A stretch of 64,000 nucleotides of DNA from Epiperipatus broadwayi (taxonomy: Eukaryota; Onychophora; Udeonychophora; Euonychophora; Peripatidae), in NCBI GenBank assembly GCA_028023455.1, contig JAQFVV010012396.1, positions 21,140,750 through 21,204,749 on the forward strand, in the 5' to 3' direction. The translations under genes and the position numbers were made by a program. Shown piece by piece: positions 60,240 to 64,000 of the stretch; the stretch's first letter is position 1; each line of letters opens with the position of its first letter. The notes under the pieces were generated by a model. That model did not search any database. It worked only from the letters and a program-made list of their open reading frames with translations, and had not been told where the DNA came from.

Positions 60240-61350
60240 CACACCTTCCTCTTTGTGCCTTGATGGTATTACTTACTCTGGCATCAGTATGCTTAACAAA
60301 ATTAGGGATTATTATTCCACCAAACTGCAGCCCATTGGAACTGTTGCCAGACAACACAAATTTGTGAAAGACTCAAATAACTCTCACAGCATTACTGAAG
60401 CTGATATCATCTCCAAAATTAAAAGCCTGCCTGAACACCCTCATCCCGGCATGCATGGAATTCCTAGATTTCTTCTGTTACACTTGGAAAAATTTACCAT
60501 ACATGTTACAAGGGGAATCATTGATCTCTTAGCCACTGATAGCCTACATCTTCCAGGGATATATCCTATATCAGTGGTCCCTTTCATAAAAAAGAAAGAT
60601 TTACCTGTGGACTTAAATAACATTAGGCCAATATCCATGGTTCCTCTCCTAATCAAAATTATCGAAAGCATTATAAAAGATAAAATTCAAGAGAAAATCA
60701 TATCAAAACTTTCCAGGCATCAATATGCTAAGAGGGGTTCATCGACTGGCGATGCAGTAAGCCGATTTTGACTCCTCGTTGATCATATCCGTAGAACAAA
60801 ACAATCCCGGCCAGTCGCAGTCCAACTAGACTTTGCCAGAGCTTTTGACTCTGTCCGAATAGATGTACTACTTGGTGAACTAGAGGCTCTTCATGTTCCT
60901 TTGGCATACATTCAGATCATAAAGAATCTCCTAGCAAATCGAGAGATTTTTTTTCTCTAAATGGGAGAATTGCCCCTGGGTTCAAACCCTGCATCTCCAT
61001 TCCCCAGGGCTCCCCATTAAGTGCTCTCCTCTTCATGATCTTTATAAATCCCTTGCTTTTGAGCATTGAGGATGCACTGCCTGGGATCTCCATCCTTCTT
61101 CTTAATGAAAACATCTCCCACATCTCCTACATGGATGATGTGGTGGTGTTTCTTAAATCACATGAAGAAATAAACATTCTTGAAAGCCTATTACAGCACT
61201 ATGCTCAGACGCATGGGCTTACCGTTAACAGGAACAAATCAGCAATTTGGAATAACAAAACAGCTAACAGGATAACAGGTTCATTACAAGCTATGCCTCA
61301 GCCTTTCTTGGGATTCAATATGTCACTATCCCCTACAGCAATGAGGATGG
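60240..61350 (+). other. Reverse transcriptase domain of LINE ORF2
   Basis: Blocks 0 to 7 of LINE RT are collinear: ISKIKSLPEHPHPGMHGIP, RPISMVPLLIKIIESII, the QYAKRGSSTGDAV block, VQLDFARAFDSV, PGFKPCISIPQGSP and SYMDDVVVF, then GLTVNRNKSAIW. Catalytic Asp of block 3 and both Asp of block 5 remain. Two lesions fall inside: TGA at 60769 (between blocks 2 and 3) and a shift at an eight-T run (60947). The YXDD box has Met instead of Ala. Confidence 0.85.
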
Positions 61351-62665
61351 AAACACAACGAAGACTACTAAACAAAATAGACATCATCATAACATGCCTC
61401 TCAAGAATATATATATCTACATTTGGAAAGGTTTCACTCTTAAACTACCTCATACTCCCCAAGATTATATATTATCTTGCGGGTTTTAAACCAACAGAAG
61501 CTTTCATTAAAAAAGTAGAATCCCATTGTCTGCGACTCTGTAGAGGTAGGCACAAATCATTTATCAGTCTGTGCACCCTTCAAAAGCCAAGAGACATGAA
61601 TGGACTGGGACTGCATTCAATAAAGGTATTCGCAATACAGAGAACTTACAATATGATCCATAAACTTTATTCTGATTGCAGGACCTTCCAATGTCCACTT
61701 CCCAAAGAGCAAATGCTTCCCACTGATAGACCACCCCCTCAGAGGTTCACTCCCATCTGGCTACAAATGCAGATCTCATATATTTTTACGCACATAGTAC
61801 CTTCTGCGACCATGTTCAATTCAAAAATAACCTATTGGGAAGCCTTCAACCTATCCAACTCAAATACCCAGAAGGCACACACTTACCTCCCCATCAACAT
61901 AAACAAACTGCGCAAACTAGCCCGTAGATTGAAACTAGCACCTAAACACACAGACTTTTCTTCTCAAAATTAACCTTGGTAGCCTCTCCACTGCTATATT
62001 TCTTAATAGAAGAGGCTTCCGCATAGATCCCATATGTTGTCTCTGTCTTTCCAGCCCAGTCCGGTCTGGCAGGGACTAAGACAAAACTTCCAGAAACACA
62101 TTTATAATAATGGTCCAGATCTAACATCTCTTGAAGGGGTTTTAAATAGAGGCATTTTCGCTGAAATCAGGCTCACCACCTACATAAACTTTGCCATCTG
62201 GTTGACCAGGTGCAAGGTGATTTTTCAAAAATTACCGCTTAACGAAATCAATAACTGCTTTCTCAGCATAATTAAAAATATCCAAGAAACAGACAAGAGA
62301 GAGGCCGATCCATACCTGGCCATATTAACATGGGAATTCACAACTGGTCTAAACAGCACCTCTCCAACCAACCCCTAAATAATTTATATGAAAATATTTA
62401 TTATGACTTAATATCTTATTATGATTTAATAAAACCCTCCAACCATAACTTGCCAAAACAGGGTTTACTAACAAAGGTATTTTGTTATAGACTAGATGAT
62501 TAATATTCACCTTGCATCCACAGGTTATATTCTACTGACTTTTGAATCATTTCTTCTTTGTATATACCACCCTGTAACCTCAACTAGATATTTCTTGTTA
62601 TTTTTTTATTTTTTTATTTTTTTTGTAATCACTTATAGGTCGAATAAAATTATCTTAAAAGAGAA

Positions 62666-63567
62666 AAATCTTCATAAAAACAGCAGTTTATTAGTAAAAA
62701 TTTTACACTGATGATGAAATGTGTATAAAAATTGACTCAAAATTGCCCATTTAGTTATAATAAACTTACTTCTATTCCAATTTCACTCACTGAATTGGGG
62801 TGTTTGCTTTTTGAACAGTGTAAGTTGATTCCCTATACTTTCCATCCATATATTGTCACAAGCTCATCATTTTTTTTTAAAAAAATCTATACTTTTGTTT
62901 TGCACAAAAATTTAAATTTTCCATATTTCTTTTTTTTTAGTTCTGGACATGGGTATTTGTAAATATAAATTAAAGATGATATTTATTATTATATTATGAT
63001 GATATCTTACAAATGGGATGGGAGTTTAAAACTATGATTTAGATTACAGTATCATAAATATCAGTTTGAGAATAAATAAATTATCATATGAAATGCTGAG
63101 AATAGAATAAAATCAAGTGAAAATTATAACTAAATTAATTATAAATAAAAAGACATATTTGTTTTTTTTATTACTATTACATCACTTTCTCATATATTTG
63201 GTCATATATATCCAGAATAAGCACATTATTTAAAGCTTTGAATTCTAGCCATCAGTCACAAAAACAAAATCCAGAAATTAATCTTACATGGGAATATTGG
63301 AACTCCATATCCATTAAGTGTTTAAACTTATAGTAGATGCTATTGATTAGAATAAAGTGAATTGTCTTTTTTTTAAACGAATTAATAATTTTCAAATAGA
63401 AACTATTATGTTGCTCACACAATTATTCATGAATTGTAGAATGCTGATTTTTGTTTTAATTCTTCCATGATGTAAATATACATTTTTCTTTAGTTATAAC
63501 TCAATTAGATTATTTCTTACTTTAATTTGAATATAAAAATAAATAGTGAAGATACACCATGTTGAAA
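62666..63567. other. AT-rich spacer, no gene seen
   Basis: Poly-T runs and an AT-rich background. A 76-codon plus frame at 62732-62962 is dominated by Phe/Ser/Ile and is not supported. Confidence 0.5.
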
Positions 63568-63725
63568 AAATTATAATTTATTAGAAAAATTTACAGCTTA
63601 GCACTGCTTTCAACCAGGTCAGACATATTTGTTCTATAAATGTGACTGACCTAGTTGAGTGCAGTTCTAAAATGACTGATCTGATCAAAAGCAGTGCTTA
63701 TCTATAATTTTTTCTAAAAAATTAT
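63568..63725. repeat. Nested palindrome (MITE-like), about 158 bp
   Basis: The outer arms 'ataatttattagaaaaattt...agcactgctttca' pair with 'tgatcaaaagcagtgctta...attttttctaaaaaattat'. Within them, 'gcactgctttcaaccaggtcagacat' also pairs with 'atgtgactgacctagttgagtgcag' around a loop. A sequence that can fold in two alternative ways; no coding frame. It may be a small MITE. Confidence 0.7.
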
Positions 63726-64000
63726 GATCTTTCCAGCATAGAGTACCTTCACACTTTATTTTTATTTTCTTTGGTTATATTTTGTATTTGATAATGAATT
63801 ATAATTGTTGTTACTGAGTTTATATATGTATGTTCTAATATTCTTATGGATAAATGATGAATTCATAGTATGATTTCCCGGAGTTTTCTTGTAATAAAAA
63901 TATAATAGCTAAATAGCTGACATTCAGTATTATAAAAAGTACTTTCCTCAGAGCTTCTTCTTTCTCAACTCATAAAAATGTGTGTGATGAGATTTAAAAT
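63726..64000. other. AT-rich spacer to window end
   Basis: No frame or repeat partner recognised. Confidence 0.5.

Larger units (their letters stand above)
59149..62378 (+). pseudogene. LINE ORF2: APE endonuclease + reverse transcriptase + C-terminal domain
   Basis: The start ATG at 59149 lies 16 bases inside the end of ORF1 in another frame. Endonuclease motifs in order: TSLNVRGLNS (59167), ILCLSETKL, AGVALII, LINVYLV, WLGDFNH (about 59560), THSLIDLIFYSP (about 59690) and SDHLAV (about 59770). RT: NNIRPISMVPLL (about 60618), HQYAKRGSSTGDAV (about 60718), DFARAFDS (about 60830, catalytic Asp), PQGSP (about 61000) and YMDD (61128-61139). The C-terminal segment includes RDMNGLGLHSI and IWLTRCKVIFQK. 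Breaks: shift near 59200, stop 59297-59299, shift at nine C (59870-59878), stop 60769-60771, shift at eight T (60947-60954), and shifts near 61960 and 62070. All catalytic residues seen are intact, so inactivation is recent or partly apparent. Confidence 0.85.
56566..62665 (+). mobile_element. Near-full-length non-LTR retrotransposon (LINE), two ORFs, inactivated
   Basis: About 6 kb. A less AT-rich leader (about 56566-56990) is followed by ORF1 (56991-59164, with frame breaks) and ORF2 (59149-62378, with frame breaks). A 3' UTR comes next, with possible end at an AATAAA-containing stretch near 62643-62665. ORF2 encodes an apurinic-type endonuclease before the RT, so target-primed reverse transcription is the expected mobility route. 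Two truncated relatives lie at 15829-17480 and 54070-54990. Clade is unresolved: a zinc-knuckle ORF1 and C-terminal Cys/His motif fit L1/Tx1-like or I-like groups. Ends and target duplication were not identified with certainty. Confidence 0.85.

Overview
The window looks like gene-poor nuclear DNA from a metazoan, most likely an invertebrate. It is very AT-rich (roughly a quarter to 30% G+C by eye) and full of TA/TG and trinucleotide microsatellites. It has no long host-like ORF, no operon-like packing, and many dead transposable elements of eukaryotic type: LINE, RTE-like LINE, tRNA-derived SINE, LTR retrotransposon, Helitron, hAT and foldback elements. The mixture would fit a mollusc such as a cephalopod, but cnidarians and chelicerates with AT-rich genomes cannot be excluded from sequence alone. 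I found no convincing host protein gene, rRNA, functional tRNA or CRISPR array. Almost everything explainable here is mobile DNA.

Layout. 1-9.5 kb: AT-rich spacer with three tRNA-type SINE pieces, two copies of a foldback repeat family, and an internally deleted hAT element with a perfect 8-bp target-site duplication. 9.5-15 kb: tandem duplications and a 637-bp foldback element. 15-18.6 kb: a minus-strand retroelement 3' end with poly-A tail, then a 5'-truncated plus-strand LINE relic whose first 200 bp are strikingly GC-rich, then a possible RTE-like endonuclease relic. 19.9-26.6 kb: a third foldback copy, a compound trinucleotide microsatellite of about 245 bp, and a decayed Helitron whose 3' CTAG end and helicase C-terminal half are readable. 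26.6-32 kb: spacer.

32-41 kb: an LTR retrotransposon locus. A gag-like ORF start is followed almost at once by the integrase C-terminal end, then a polypurine stretch and a 2.1-kb 3' LTR. A second 2.06-kb LTR lies 2 kb further on in inverted orientation as a solo LTR with TG...CA ends and a 4-bp duplication. A third LTR fragment lies upstream. 41-53 kb: RTE-like LINE relics on both strands, a 70-bp tandem duplication joined to a 55-bp-arm palindrome, a SINE, and a nested foldback element. 53.8-55 kb: a SINE followed by a 3' fragment of the same LINE family seen at 16 kb.

56.6-62.7 kb: the most complete element, a non-LTR retrotransposon of about 6 kb. ORF1 has a zinc-knuckle region and a basic stretch; ORF2 starts inside the end of ORF1 and carries apurinic-type endonuclease, reverse transcriptase and a C-terminal region. 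It is broken by stops and frameshifts, three of them at homopolymer runs and one at an exact 10-bp tandem duplication. Its RT active-site box is YMDD, and YIDD in the 16-kb relative, rather than the Y/FADD usual in LINEs. I did not find a new defence or metabolic system; the interest lies in this LINE family, the LTR locus and the foldback family.
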